From positions 372,001 through 436,000 of the forward strand of contig NZ_LJAL01000002.1 of NCBI RefSeq assembly GCF_001419985.1: a stretch of 64,000 bases of DNA, in the 5' to 3' direction. Below the pieces are notes generated by a model, which saw nothing but the letters and a program-made list of their open reading frames with translations, was not told the origin of the DNA and searched no databases. Numbering within the stretch: the stretch's first letter is position 1; every line of letters begins with the position of its first letter. Made by a program: the position numbers and the translations under genes. Shown in pieces: positions 19,186-28,205 of the stretch. Origin of the DNA: Loktanella sp. 5RATIMAR09. GTDB taxonomy: Bacteria > Pseudomonadota > Alphaproteobacteria > Rhodobacterales > Rhodobacteraceae.

Positions 19186-20940
19186 ATGTTGCGCATGACT
19201 GATCTCGGCAGCGGCCGACGCCGCGGCAAATGGTTCTTGCGGCTGGCGGTGCTGGTCGTGTGTCTGTTTGGTGTGATCGTTATCTATATCTCCAACCAGC
19301 TGCTGACACAGCGTTTTACCGAAACCATCAGCAACCGCTCTGATGTGCGGCTGGCACTCTATGTGACCAACCTTATGAACGAGTTGCAGCGCAATTCTGT
19401 GGTGCCGCAGCTGTTGTCACGTGATCCGGATCTGATCAAAGCGCTCGAAGACAAGGATTACTCGCTCTCGACGGCGCGGCTCTTGTCGTTCGTCGATGAA
19501 ATTGGCGCCGCGTCGCTCACGCTCTTGGATCGTGACGGGCGCGCGGTGGCGGCGACAGACCGCAACAGAATCGGAACAGACCACCGGCAAAACCCCTATT
19601 TTGTGGATGCGCAACGCAGTAACCAGACCGTCTATACCACCTATCAGCGCCCTGAGGGTGGTTTTGCCTATGTTTACTCGCGGCGTATCGAGGTGGCGGG
19701 GGCGCTGCTGGGTGTCATCATGGTCGAGGTGAACGGCCAGCGGCTTGAAACCGGTTGGGCAGGAGTGTCGGACGCGGTGCTGGTGATGGACAGCGCAGGC
19801 ACGATCATCATGGCAACCGAACCGCGCTGGCGCGGTTTGAACGAAGAAGAGGCCTTGGCGCGTCAATCCGCGCCCTCTGCGATCGAACGTGCCATCCGGG
19901 CCACCCAAGGCTGGGGCGCGCTGCCTGCTGATGCCTACTTACGTGGCGAGGCGGTGTTGCGGCGCGAAATGCGGGTACCGCATCAGGGCTGGCGGATGGT
20001 CAGCTACACGACCTACGCTTCTGTGCGCGAACGTGTGAACGGCATTTTGGCGCTCGAGGTCATGGGATTCGCGATCCTTCTTGCCCTGCTGTTTTGGGGC
20101 AGTTCGCGGCGCACGGCATCGCGTCTGGTTTTCTTCCAGCGCGAGTCAGCAGAGCTTCGCGCATTGAACCGCCGTTTGCAGCGGGAAATCGCCGAGCGCG
20201 AGAAGGTCGAAAAGACCCTTCAAGTGGCCGAACAGACCATCGCGCAATCATCGAAACTGGCCGCGTTGGGCGAAATGTCGGCCGCCGTCAGCCATGAGTT
20301 GAACCAACCCTTGGCGGCCATGAAAACCTATCTGGCGGGCGCACGTTTGCTGCTGCAACGTGAGCGGCCCGAAGAGGCGCTATCGTCCTTCCAACGCATT
20401 GATGATCTGCTGGAACGGATGGGGGCGATCACGCGGCAACTAAAGTCCTATGCGCGCAAGGGTGCCGAGGCATTTGCGCCAGTAGATACAAGGGCTGCGG
20501 TGTCAACGGCGCTTTCCTTGATGGAACCCCAACTGAAAACCCGTGACGTGAATATCATCCGCACTTTGCCCAATGAACCGGTGTTTATCATGGGTGACAG
20601 GCTGCGGTTGGAACAGGTGATTATCAACCTGCTCCGCAACGCGTTGGACGCCACCAAATTGTCGCCAAATCCGACCATCGAAATCCTCTTGGCTGCGGGT
20701 GACACAGTCAGCATCCAGATCCGCGATAACGGCGAGGGGATCGACAATCTGGACGATTTATTCGAGCCTTTCTACACCACCAAACAACCTGGTGACGGGG
20801 TGGGACTTGGGCTTGCCATCTCCTCCGGGATCGTAAACGACTTGGGCGGGCGCCTGACCGCACGCAACGCGGTTGATGGCGGGGCTATATTCGAGGTGCA
20901 ACTGCCAACATTAAAGCAGGAAGTCGCCGCGGCAGAGTAA
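19186..20940 (+). CDS. dctB: Sensor histidine kinase, DctB-like
   Basis: A 584-residue membrane sensor kinase. A first membrane helix (about 17-38), a periplasmic double-PAS region to about 285 and a second helix (about 289-305) are followed by a coiled-coil linker, an H box SHELNQPLAAMKTYLAGARL with His370, N box NLLRNALDA (481-489) and G boxes DNGEGID and GVGLGLAISSG. This layout matches C4-dicarboxylate sensors of the DctB family. It lies 10 bases before its response regulator. No dctPQM transporter is nearby, so the true ligand is unproven. Confidence 0.88.
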   Translation: MLRMTDLGSGRRRGKWFLRLAVLVVCLFGVIVIYISNQLLTQRFTETISNRSDVRLALYVTNLMNELQRNSVVPQLLSRDPDLIKALEDKDYSLSTARLLSFVDEIGAASLTLLDRDGRAVAATDRNRIGTDHRQNPYFVDAQRSNQTVYTTYQRPEGGFAYVYSRRIEVAGALLGVIMVEVNGQRLETGWAGVSDAVLVMDSAGTIIMATEPRWRGLNEEEALARQSAPSAIERAIRATQGWGALPADAYLRGEAVLRREMRVPHQGWRMVSYTTYASVRERVNGILALEVMGFAILLALLFWGSSRRTASRLVFFQRESAELRALNRRLQREIAEREKVEKTLQVAEQTIAQSSKLAALGEMSAAVSHELNQPLAAMKTYLAGARLLLQRERPEEALSSFQRIDDLLERMGAITRQLKSYARKGAEAFAPVDTRAAVSTALSLMEPQLKTRDVNIIRTLPNEPVFIMGDRLRLEQVIINLLRNALDATKLSPNPTIEILLAAGDTVSIQIRDNGEGIDNLDDLFEPFYTTKQPGDGVGLGLAISSGIVNDLGGRLTARNAVDGGAIFEVQLPTLKQEVAAAE

Positions 20941-20950
20941 GGAAAAGACC

Positions 20951-22282
20951 ATGAGTAAAGTCATGAAGATTGCGATTGTTGACGACGAAAAAGACATGCG
21001 CCAGTCGATTTCACAGTGGTTGGCGCTTTCGGGTTTCGACACCGAAACCTTTGCTTCGGCCGAAGAAGCACTGCGCGGTTTGGGCACGGATTATCCCGGT
21101 ATTGTTGTCAGTGACATCAAGATGCCCGGTATGGACGGGATGCAGTTTCTCAAAAAGCTCAAGGGTGTCGATAGTTCGCTGCCTGTGATCATGATCACAG
21201 GCCACGGCGACGTTCCCATGGCGGTTGAGGCGATGCGGATCGGCGCGTTCGATTTTCTGGAAAAGCCGTTCAACCCCGACCGGATGACCGAATTGGCGAA
21301 AAAGGCCACGACGGCGCGCCGTCTGACCCTTGATAACCGCGCGTTGCGCCGCGAATTGTCGGATGGCTCTGCGCTGATCAAGAAACTGATCGGGCAATCG
21401 CCGCCGATGGAGCGTCTGAAAGAAGACATTCTCGATCTGGGGCAGGCCGATGGTCATGTGCTGGTCGAGGGCGAGACAGGGACCGGCAAGACGCTGGTTG
21501 CCCATGCACTGCATGCGGTGGGTGCGCGCGCCAACAAGAAGTTCGTTCTTCTCAGCTGCTCGGCCTATGACGAAGATACACTGGGCCGCACAATATTCGG
21601 CCCTGCCAATGATGATGAGCCGATCCCCGCGATGGAAGAGGCACGCGGCGGTACGCTGGTGCTGGAAGATATCGAGGCGCTCAGCCATTCGTTGCAGGCG
21701 CGTCTGCTGACTGCGATCAACAATCAGGGCACACCCGCCGAAACGCGGATCGTGGCGATCTGTAACCTGCAAGAGCAGGACCAGACCTGCGAAAGCGTGC
21801 TGCGTCCCGATCTGTTCTACCGGCTTGCCGCCCTGCGGATCACCGTGCCGCCGCTGCGCCAGCGCGGAGAGGATATCCTGACGCTCTTTACCCGCCTGAG
21901 CGAGCAGTTTGCCGATGAATACGGCTGTGACGCGCCGCAGGTCAGTGCACAAGAGGCCGCCCAGCTTTTGCAGGCCCCGTGGCCCGGCAACGTGCGCCAG
22001 CTGATCAACGTGGCCGAGCGTGCTGTGTTGCAGAACCGGCGCGGATCAGGGTCCATTGCTTCGCTCTTGATGGCGGACACTGACGAAACGAAACCTGCGA
22101 TGACCACCGAAGGCAAACCGCTGAAAGAGTTCGTCGAGGCCTTCGAGCGGATGCTGATCGACAACACGATGCGCCGCCATAAGGGTTCAATCGTGTCGGT
22201 GATGGATGAATTGTGCCTGCCACGCCGGACATTGAACGAGAAGATGGCAAAATACGGGCTGCAACGCTCGGATTATCTGTAA
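20951..22282 (+). CDS. DctD-like response regulator lacking GAFTGA
   Basis: A 443-residue NtrC-family regulator: receiver domain with Asp55 (VVSDIKMPG) and EKPF, AAA+ domain with Walker A GETGTGKT (174-181) and a Fis-type helix-turn-helix at the end (PRRTLNEKMAKYGL). The sigma-54-contacting GAFTGA loop is absent: FGPANDDEPIPAMEEARGGT replaces the usual FGH-x-GAFTGA stretch, and Walker B reads LVLED rather than LFLDE. The R-finger region is kept. It therefore probably cannot remodel sigma-54 holoenzyme and may act with the housekeeping sigma factor, as known for Rhodobacter capsulatus NtrC. Paired with the DctB-like kinase upstream. Confidence 0.85.
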   Translation: MSKVMKIAIVDDEKDMRQSISQWLALSGFDTETFASAEEALRGLGTDYPGIVVSDIKMPGMDGMQFLKKLKGVDSSLPVIMITGHGDVPMAVEAMRIGAFDFLEKPFNPDRMTELAKKATTARRLTLDNRALRRELSDGSALIKKLIGQSPPMERLKEDILDLGQADGHVLVEGETGTGKTLVAHALHAVGARANKKFVLLSCSAYDEDTLGRTIFGPANDDEPIPAMEEARGGTLVLEDIEALSHSLQARLLTAINNQGTPAETRIVAICNLQEQDQTCESVLRPDLFYRLAALRITVPPLRQRGEDILTLFTRLSEQFADEYGCDAPQVSAQEAAQLLQAPWPGNVRQLINVAERAVLQNRRGSGSIASLLMADTDETKPAMTTEGKPLKEFVEAFERMLIDNTMRRHKGSIVSVMDELCLPRRTLNEKMAKYGLQRSDYL

Positions 22283-22312
22283 GACCTTACTGGACAAAAG
22301 CACCGGCATTTC

Positions 22313-22350
22313 AGGCACCCTGCACAGAGGCCCTTGTGCTGGGTGCCTTT
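22313..22350 (+). terminator. Terminator after the two-component pair
   Basis: AGGCACCC pairs with GGGTGCCT, and an inner GCACA/TGTGC stem extends it past one mismatch; three T follow. It starts 30 bases beyond the stop at 22282. Confidence 0.65.
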
Positions 22351-22700
22351 CGTCCCTTATGTATTGTATACGGATGCTCGCGCAGCAGTTGCGCGGTGAC
22401 AACCGATAGAGATTCTCTGTTTTGTTTTTTGACCACACATCAAAACAAGACAGCTGATTTGATCCCCCGGGATCAGGAGAACGCCACGGATCGTGCGACA
22501 CCGCCGACCGGGCCATGAATGGGCTGCGCTACGGCGGGGTCGGAGAAGAACCGCGATGCAAAGCGCGCAAAACATGAGGCACGATGCAGCCGCCCCAAGG
22601 GGTGCTGGCACGGCCCGCGCGCAGATCGCCTTAATCAGACATGTAACACGGACATCAGCGCCCCCCGGGACGCCACCGCGGTTATGTGCGAACGGACAAA
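22351..22700 (+). other. Long leader region of the RNase E gene
   Basis: About 350 bases with no supported gene. It holds an AT-rich patch near 22425-22460, a perfect TGATCCC-CC-GGGATCA palindrome at 22460-22475 and several GC-rich inverted segments up to the rne start. RNase E mRNAs usually carry long 5' leaders used for autoregulation in enterobacteria; whether this one does the same is inference. Confidence 0.4.
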
Positions 22701-25373
22701 ATGCCAAAGAAAATGTTAATAGATGCCACACACGCGGAAGAAACCCGCGTTGTTGTGGTCGACGGAAACAAAGTCGAAGAATTTGATTTCGAAAGCCAGT
22801 TCAAGCGTCAGCTCGCTGGCAACATATACCTCGCAAAGGTAACACGGGTAGAGCCATCGCTGCAGGCGGCGTTTGTTGACTATGGCGGTAATCGTCATGG
22901 TTTTCTTGCCTTCTCGGAAATCCACCCCGATTATTATCAGATCCCCATCGCGGACCGCGAAGCGCTGATTGCCGAGGAAAAAGCCTATGCCGAAAGCCTG
23001 AAGGCCGAAGCAGAGGCCGAGGAAGAAAAGCCCAAACCAAAGCGCCGCCGCCGCAGTAAATCTGCCGCTGCTGAAACAGCCAGCGATGATGCGGTTGTCA
23101 CAGGCGAGGTGGAAACGCCCGAGGAAGAGACCTCTGGCGATATCGCGGGTATGGAAACCATTGATCTGGGCGATAGCGACGAGGGCAGCTCGCCCATGGA
23201 GCTGGTCGGCGAGACACCTGTCGATACGCCTGCCGCTGACGACGACCTTGATGACGAGGACCACAATCAGGCGGATCCGCAGAGCAAAGACGACACAATC
23301 GAAAGCGTCGCCGAAGAAGACGACACCGATGAGGTGCGCCCCGTGCGCAAACCGCGCCCCAAGCGTTACAAGATCCAAGAGGTCATCAAGGTCCGTCAGA
23401 TCCTGCTGATTCAAGTGGTCAAAGAAGAGCGCGGCAACAAGGGTGCGGCCCTGACCACCTATCTGTCGCTGGCTGGCCGCTACTGTGTCCTGATGCCCAA
23501 CACCGCGCGTGGCGGTGGCATCAGCCGCAAGATCACCAATGCCGCTGACCGCAAGAAACTGAAAGAAATCGCAAACGACATGACCGTGCCCGAGGGTGCG
23601 GGCCTGATCATTCGTACCGCCGGATCACAGCGCACCAAGGCCGAGATCAAGCGCGATTACGAATATCTGCAACGCATGTGGGAACAGATCCGCGAACTGA
23701 CGCTGAAATCCACAGCGCCCGCGAAAATCTATGAAGAGGGCGATCTGATCAAACGCGCGATCCGTGATCTTTATTCCAAAGAGATTGACGAAGTGATCGT
23801 CGCAGGTGAGGCGGGGTATCGCACCGCCAAGGACTTCATGAAAATGATCATGCCGTCCCACGCCAAAAACGTCAAATACTATGCCGAACAAATGCCGCTT
23901 TACGCGCGCTATCAGGTTGAGGGTTATCTGAACGGCATGTTCAACCCCACGGTCCAGCTGCCCTCGGGTGGCTATATCGTGATCGGCATCACCGAGGCGC
24001 TGGTGGCCATCGACGTCAACTCCGGGCGTGCGACCAAAGAAGGTTCCATCGAACAGACCGCGTTGAAAACCAACCTTGAGGCCGCCGATGAGGTCGCGCG
24101 TCAGTTGCGTCTGCGCGACTTGGCCGGTTTGATCGTGATTGACTTTATCGACATGGACGAACGTCGCAACAATGCCTCTGTCGAAAAGCGTTTCAAAGAC
24201 AAGCTCAAGACAGATCGTGCGCGTATTCAGGTTGGCCGTATTTCGGGCTTTGGCCTGATGGAAATGTCACGCCAACGTCTGCGCCCCGGTATGCTTGAGG
24301 CGACAACGCAAATGTGTAGCCATTGCCACGGCACGGGCCTTTTGCGGTCTGATGACAACGTGGCGCTTTCGATCCTGCGCGCGCTGGAAGAAGAGGGCGT
24401 GCGCGGTCGGTCCAAAGAGGTGCTGATCAAGGCGCCGATTTCGATTGCCAACTTCCTGATGAACGGCAAGCGCGAACATATCGCCGATATCGAGACACGC
24501 TATGGCATGTCCGTGCGGATCGAATGTGATCCGGTGCTTGTGTCGCCTGATTTCGCAATCGAAAAGTTCAAGACGGCAACCCGCGCCGTTCCTGATGCAG
24601 CCCCATTTGTCACATCGGTCGTCATGGATGACGATGACGATGCGGTTGATGAGGCCAATATCATCGTTGAGAGCGATGAGGCCGAAGAGGCGAACACCGT
24701 TTCTGCGGAGGCCGATGACAAGCCCAAGCGCAAGCGCCGTCGCCGTCGCCGTCGTCGCGGAGGCAGCGGCAACACTGGTGACAACCAAAATGGCGACACC
24801 CAGAACGGTGATGACGACGACGCGGACAACAGTGCCGAATCCGCATCGCAAGAAGCTGCTGTAGAAGCGCCCGAAGATGCGCCAGCACCCGAGGATAAGC
24901 CCAAGCGTACGCGCAGCCGTCGCAAAAAGCCGGTAGCGGCTGAGACCGAGGCTGGCGCTGAGACTGGGACCCTGACTGGGACCGAGACCGCGCCGGTTGC
25001 GGAGACTGCTGCCGAAGAGCCTGCCGAGCAAAAGCCTGCGCCGAAAAAGCGGACACGCCGCAAGAAGGCGGATGTGGAAGCAGAATCTCTGGCTGGTGTT
25101 GATTCTGGCGCGGAAGGCGAGGCCGCTCCTGCGGAAGCGGAAAAGCCAAAGCGTCGTAGCCGTGCCAAGCCAAAGCCGAAAGAAGAGACCGAACCGGCCG
25201 CAGAAGCGCCGTCGGCTGAACCGGCACCAACGCCCGCGCCAGCGCCGGAACCTGCACCTGAACCAACGCCCGCACCGGAATCCGAACCGGACCCTGTCCC
25301 TGCGACCGCAGAGGACGTGACGCCGGAGAAGGCAAAGCCTAAGCGCAAGGGGTGGTGGTCGCTGGGCGGCTGA
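22701..25373 (+). CDS. rne: Ribonuclease E
   Basis: An 890-residue endoribonuclease E, core of the RNA degradosome. The N-terminal S1 domain is split by an acidic low-complexity insert (about residues 80-225, rich in EE and DD with a KPKRRRR patch), as in other alphaproteobacteria. The catalytic DNase-I-like block has IDVNSGRATKEGSIE and DFIDMDERRN with the metal aspartates, and the zinc link reads MCSHCHGTG. The C-terminal 270 residues are disordered, alternating acidic, proline and arginine-rich (KRKRRRRRRRR) patches that would bind RNA and partners. ATG at 22701 (MPKKMLIDATHAEETR) fits the family start; an upstream GTG is unlikely. Confidence 0.97.
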   Translation: MPKKMLIDATHAEETRVVVVDGNKVEEFDFESQFKRQLAGNIYLAKVTRVEPSLQAAFVDYGGNRHGFLAFSEIHPDYYQIPIADREALIAEEKAYAESLKAEAEAEEEKPKPKRRRRSKSAAAETASDDAVVTGEVETPEEETSGDIAGMETIDLGDSDEGSSPMELVGETPVDTPAADDDLDDEDHNQADPQSKDDTIESVAEEDDTDEVRPVRKPRPKRYKIQEVIKVRQILLIQVVKEERGNKGAALTTYLSLAGRYCVLMPNTARGGGISRKITNAADRKKLKEIANDMTVPEGAGLIIRTAGSQRTKAEIKRDYEYLQRMWEQIRELTLKSTAPAKIYEEGDLIKRAIRDLYSKEIDEVIVAGEAGYRTAKDFMKMIMPSHAKNVKYYAEQMPLYARYQVEGYLNGMFNPTVQLPSGGYIVIGITEALVAIDVNSGRATKEGSIEQTALKTNLEAADEVARQLRLRDLAGLIVIDFIDMDERRNNASVEKRFKDKLKTDRARIQVGRISGFGLMEMSRQRLRPGMLEATTQMCSHCHGTGLLRSDDNVALSILRALEEEGVRGRSKEVLIKAPISIANFLMNGKREHIADIETRYGMSVRIECDPVLVSPDFAIEKFKTATRAVPDAAPFVTSVVMDDDDDAVDEANIIVESDEAEEANTVSAEADDKPKRKRRRRRRRRGGSGNTGDNQNGDTQNGDDDDADNSAESASQEAAVEAPEDAPAPEDKPKRTRSRRKKPVAAETEAGAETGTLTGTETAPVAETAAEEPAEQKPAPKKRTRRKKADVEAESLAGVDSGAEGEAAPAEAEKPKRRSRAKPKPKEETEPAAEAPSAEPAPTPAPAPEPAPEPTPAPESEPDPVPATAEDVTPEKAKPKRKGWWSLGG

Positions 25374-25452
25374 TACTTGGGCGTGTCGTGATTACAGGAG
25401 GCGGTGATTTTCTGGGCGCGGCACGTGCAAGGCGGAACACGAAATGAAGATC

Positions 25453-25482
25453 AGGCGCTGCCCGAAGGGCTGCGCCTTTTTT
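25453..25482 (+). terminator. Terminator of rne
   Basis: AGGCGCTGCCC pairs with GGGCTGCGCCT around GAA, with one T-T mismatch, and is followed by a T run. It sits 80 bases after the rne stop. Confidence 0.8.
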
Positions 25483-25782
25483 GTGCCACGGACCCGCAGG
25501 GCGGACCGGCACGGAATGATCTGCGGGTACGACCAGTAAACTGTTCACTGCCTTTTGTTATTGCCGACAGAACGGTCTGGTTTGCAGCAATTCCCGTGAC
25601 AGTTTCGGCGACGTATCAAATTAACGCCTGCGCGGACGGGCGATGGCAACGCGGATTTGACTGAACTGGATATGTAACCCGCAGAACGCGGGCGTCTTTC
25701 GCACATGACCGACGCTTTTCGATCGGGCTTTGGCATAATCGCTTGGCACCGTGCGCCATGCAGGGCGCGCCGCGATCCTCGT
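25483..25782. other. Intergenic stretch between rne and tusA
   Basis: About 300 bases without a credible gene. A short CCCGC-N5-GCGGG hairpin at 25678-25692 could end transcripts of the minus-strand tusA gene, though no T run follows on that strand. Open frames here have no recognisable similarity. Confidence 0.4.
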
Positions 25783-26010
25783 TCAGGCCTTCTTGATGAA
25801 ATATAGCTGTCCGTCGGCCGTGTCTTCTGTCGCAATCAACGCATGGCCCGCTTCGGCGCAAAAATGAGGCACATCAACAATCGCTGCGGGATCATCGGCC
25901 AGGACGCGCAGAACCTGTCCAGAGCCTAGAGCCTGCAGGCGTTTGCGCGCTTTTAGCACGGGGAGCGGGCAAAGCAGCCCTTTGGCATCAAGATCAGCAT
26001 CATAGGTCAT
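25783..26010 (-). CDS. TusA-like sulfurtransferase
   Basis: A 75-residue TusA/SirA-family sulfur carrier. The persulfide cysteine is in the conserved LLCPLPVLKARKRL motif near residue 14, and the C-terminal sheet (VLRVLADDPAAIVDVPHFCAEAGH) is complete. Such proteins pass sulfur to tRNA thiolation, Mo cofactor or sulfur oxidation systems. It is divergent from ccdA, whose product moves reducing power across the membrane. ATG at 26010 gives the family length but lacks a clear ribosome site; longer starts up to 26148 would overlap ccdA. Confidence 0.88.
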   Translation of the reverse strand: MTYDADLDAKGLLCPLPVLKARKRLQALGSGQVLRVLADDPAAIVDVPHFCAEAGHALIATEDTADGQLYFIKKA

Positions 26011-26114
26011 AGCGAGGAGGTAGGCGCGATGTTTCAATTTGTCCACCAACTTGTGACAACTTGGCCCGTGACCTCGTGCAAAAGCTCGCATAAGCAGGGG
26101 CAAAGGAAAATGAC

Positions 26115-26870
26115 ATGCTCGACACTGCCCTGATTTTTGACGCTGCATTATTGCCGGCGATGCTGATCGCCATGCTGGCGGGTATTCTGTCGTTCCTCAG
26201 CCCCTGCGTGCTGCCCGTTGTGCCGCCCTATCTTGCCTATATGGGCGGTGTGTCGGTCAGCGAGATGGAAGAGACACGCGCAGCGCGCAAGCGCGTGTTT
26301 GTCTCGGCTGTTTTCTTTGTGCTGGGGCTATCAACGATCTTCCTGCTTTTGGGTCTCGCCTTTTCGACCATGGGGCGGATGCTCTTGCAGGTGCAGGAGT
26401 GGTTCATCATCGTCGCAGGTGCGATGATTATGATCCTTGGCGCACATTTCATCGGCGTGTTTCGGATCGGGTTTCTTGATCGCGAGTTGCGCGTTGATGC
26501 CGGTGACAAGGGCGGCTCGGCTTTTGGGGCCTATCTCTTGGGCCTTGCTTTTGCCTTTGGCTGGACACCCTGCCTCGGGCCCATCCTTGGTGCAATTCTC
26601 AGCCTTGCCGCTTCTGAGGCGGATGTTGCACGCGGTACCGTTCTGCTGGCGGTCTATGCCTTCGGCCTCGGCATCCCGTTTTTGTTGGTTGCCGCATTCT
26701 TTCCGCGTCTCAAAGGGGTCATGGGCTGGATGAAGCGCCATATGGACCGGATCGAAAAGATTTCGGGCCTGTTGTTGTGGACCGTGGGTCTGATGATGAT
26801 GACCGGTCAATTCGCGGCCTTCAGCTATTGGCTGCTCGAGCGTTTTCCTGCGCTTGCTTTGGTCGGCTAG
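26115..26870 (+). CDS. ccdA: Cytochrome c biogenesis protein CcdA
   Basis: A 251-residue membrane protein with six predicted helices. The two redox cysteines appear in the signature FLSPCVLPVVPPY of helix 1 and GWTPCLGPILGA of helix 4. CcdA carries electrons from cytoplasmic thioredoxin to periplasmic thiol proteins used in cytochrome c maturation. It has no ResA- or CcmG-type partner beside it here. A gap of 60 bases separates it from the hydrolase gene downstream. Confidence 0.95.
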   Translation: MLDTALIFDAALLPAMLIAMLAGILSFLSPCVLPVVPPYLAYMGGVSVSEMEETRAARKRVFVSAVFFVLGLSTIFLLLGLAFSTMGRMLLQVQEWFIIVAGAMIMILGAHFIGVFRIGFLDRELRVDAGDKGGSAFGAYLLGLAFAFGWTPCLGPILGAILSLAASEADVARGTVLLAVYAFGLGIPFLLVAAFFPRLKGVMGWMKRHMDRIEKISGLLLWTVGLMMMTGQFAAFSYWLLERFPALALVG

Positions 26871-26930
26871 GCCCTTATCCTTCGACACGGAACCGGCTAA
26901 CCTGTCCCGCACAAGCCAAGAGGGGCAGCG

Positions 26931-28205
26931 ATGAACGCGCAGACAGGACAGGTCAGGACACGGCGGGTTTTCCATATTCCCGGCTACGATCCGTTTCCTC
27001 CGCGCCGCTACCGCGAACTTTACCGCTCTGAAGGTGCCGCACAGGCCAAAATCAGCGGTTATGACATCGCGATCAAGGCACAGACCTCGGATGCGTCCTT
27101 TCGCTGGACAGTCGGTGCACGGATCGAAGGTCAACCTGTCACGTCGCAAGTTGATGTTCTGGTCTGGTCCGACATCGTGCGCGACAGCATGGCGCACGCC
27201 ATTCCGGCAACCTATCTGCAACTTGTGCAAACCGCTTGGACCTATATCAGCACCGGCACGCTGCGCCGTCTAATGTGGATGCGCAAAGGGCCGGTGATTG
27301 CGGCCCTTTATCCGGTTGTGATGCTGCTGACACAACTCGTGCTGGCCGTCGGGATCGGGTCATGGCTTGGCGGGGTTGTGGAAACAGGCGGGCAGGGCGC
27401 GTTGGCTTGGGCCGGATCAACCGAAGGTGTGGTGTTCACAGGCCTTGCATGGGGTCTCTGGGCCTTGAGTTGGGTTGTGATGGGCGTGGTCGCAGTGGCG
27501 ATCCTGCGCTGGTTCAGGGCCCGCGATAGCAAGCTCTTTGCCTATTACCTGATGCACGACTACGCTTATTCGGCGCAATTACAGGGGCAAACGCCGCCCG
27601 CATTGGCAGTGCGCATGCGCGAATTCCAGACGCTTATCGCGGCCGCCTTGCAAGAGGATGTAGATGAAGTGCTGGTTGTCGGCCATTCATCGGGGGCACA
27701 TCTGGCGGTATCGATCCTTGCTGAAATGCTGCGCGCAGGGCAGGTGCCAGGCAACGGCCCGGCCTTGGCGTTTCTGTCACTTGGGCAGGTGGTGCCGATG
27801 GTGTCGTTCCTGCCGCAAGCGCATGAATTGCGCCGCGATCTGGCGGATTTGTCCGCCAGTGACGCACTCACTTGGGTTGACGTGTCAGCCCCCGGTGACG
27901 GATGCTGTTTTGCCCTTTGTGATCCGGTGGCGGTGTCCGGCGTTGCCCCCGACAACAAGCGCTGGCCTTTAGTGATATCGGCGGCCTTCACCCAGAGCCT
28001 GACGCCCGCACGTTGGAAAGCGCTGCGGTGGCGGTTTTTCCGGCTGCATTTCCAGTACCTTTGCGCCTTTGATCGGCCCAAGGATTACGACTATTTCCAG
28101 ATCACGGCGGGCCCGTTGACGCTTGCTGCGCGCTATGCCGGGCGCAAACCCTCGGCGTCGCGCATTGATAGTCCCGTGTCCAGATATACGTCGAAGGTGC
28201 GCTGA
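26931..28205 (+). CDS. Membrane-anchored alpha/beta hydrolase-like protein
   Basis: A 424-residue protein with two central membrane helices (about 121-142 and 171-192) and a soluble C-terminal half holding GHSSGAHLAV at 251-260, the nucleophile elbow (GxSxG) of lipases and esterases. The N-terminal HIPGYDPFPPRRYRELYRSE block also looks like the start of a hydrolase domain, so the helices may be inserted into one fold. The catalytic Asp and His cannot be assigned from sequence alone. It starts after an AGGGG ribosome site, and its stop overlaps the P450 start (TGATG), so the two products likely work together. Substrate unknown. Confidence 0.7.
   Translation: MNAQTGQVRTRRVFHIPGYDPFPPRRYRELYRSEGAAQAKISGYDIAIKAQTSDASFRWTVGARIEGQPVTSQVDVLVWSDIVRDSMAHAIPATYLQLVQTAWTYISTGTLRRLMWMRKGPVIAALYPVVMLLTQLVLAVGIGSWLGGVVETGGQGALAWAGSTEGVVFTGLAWGLWALSWVVMGVVAVAILRWFRARDSKLFAYYLMHDYAYSAQLQGQTPPALAVRMREFQTLIAAALQEDVDEVLVVGHSSGAHLAVSILAEMLRAGQVPGNGPALAFLSLGQVVPMVSFLPQAHELRRDLADLSASDALTWVDVSAPGDGCCFALCDPVAVSGVAPDNKRWPLVISAAFTQSLTPARWKALRWRFFRLHFQYLCAFDRPKDYDYFQITAGPLTLAARYAGRKPSASRIDSPVSRYTSKVR

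Noticed and set aside
24500-25348. 282-codon minus-strand frame opposite the rne C-terminus
   Set aside because: Low-complexity complement of the acidic/basic tail of RNase E.
25545-25835. 96-codon minus-strand frame between rne and tusA
   Set aside because: No ribosome site or similarity, and it overlaps the end of tusA in a different frame.
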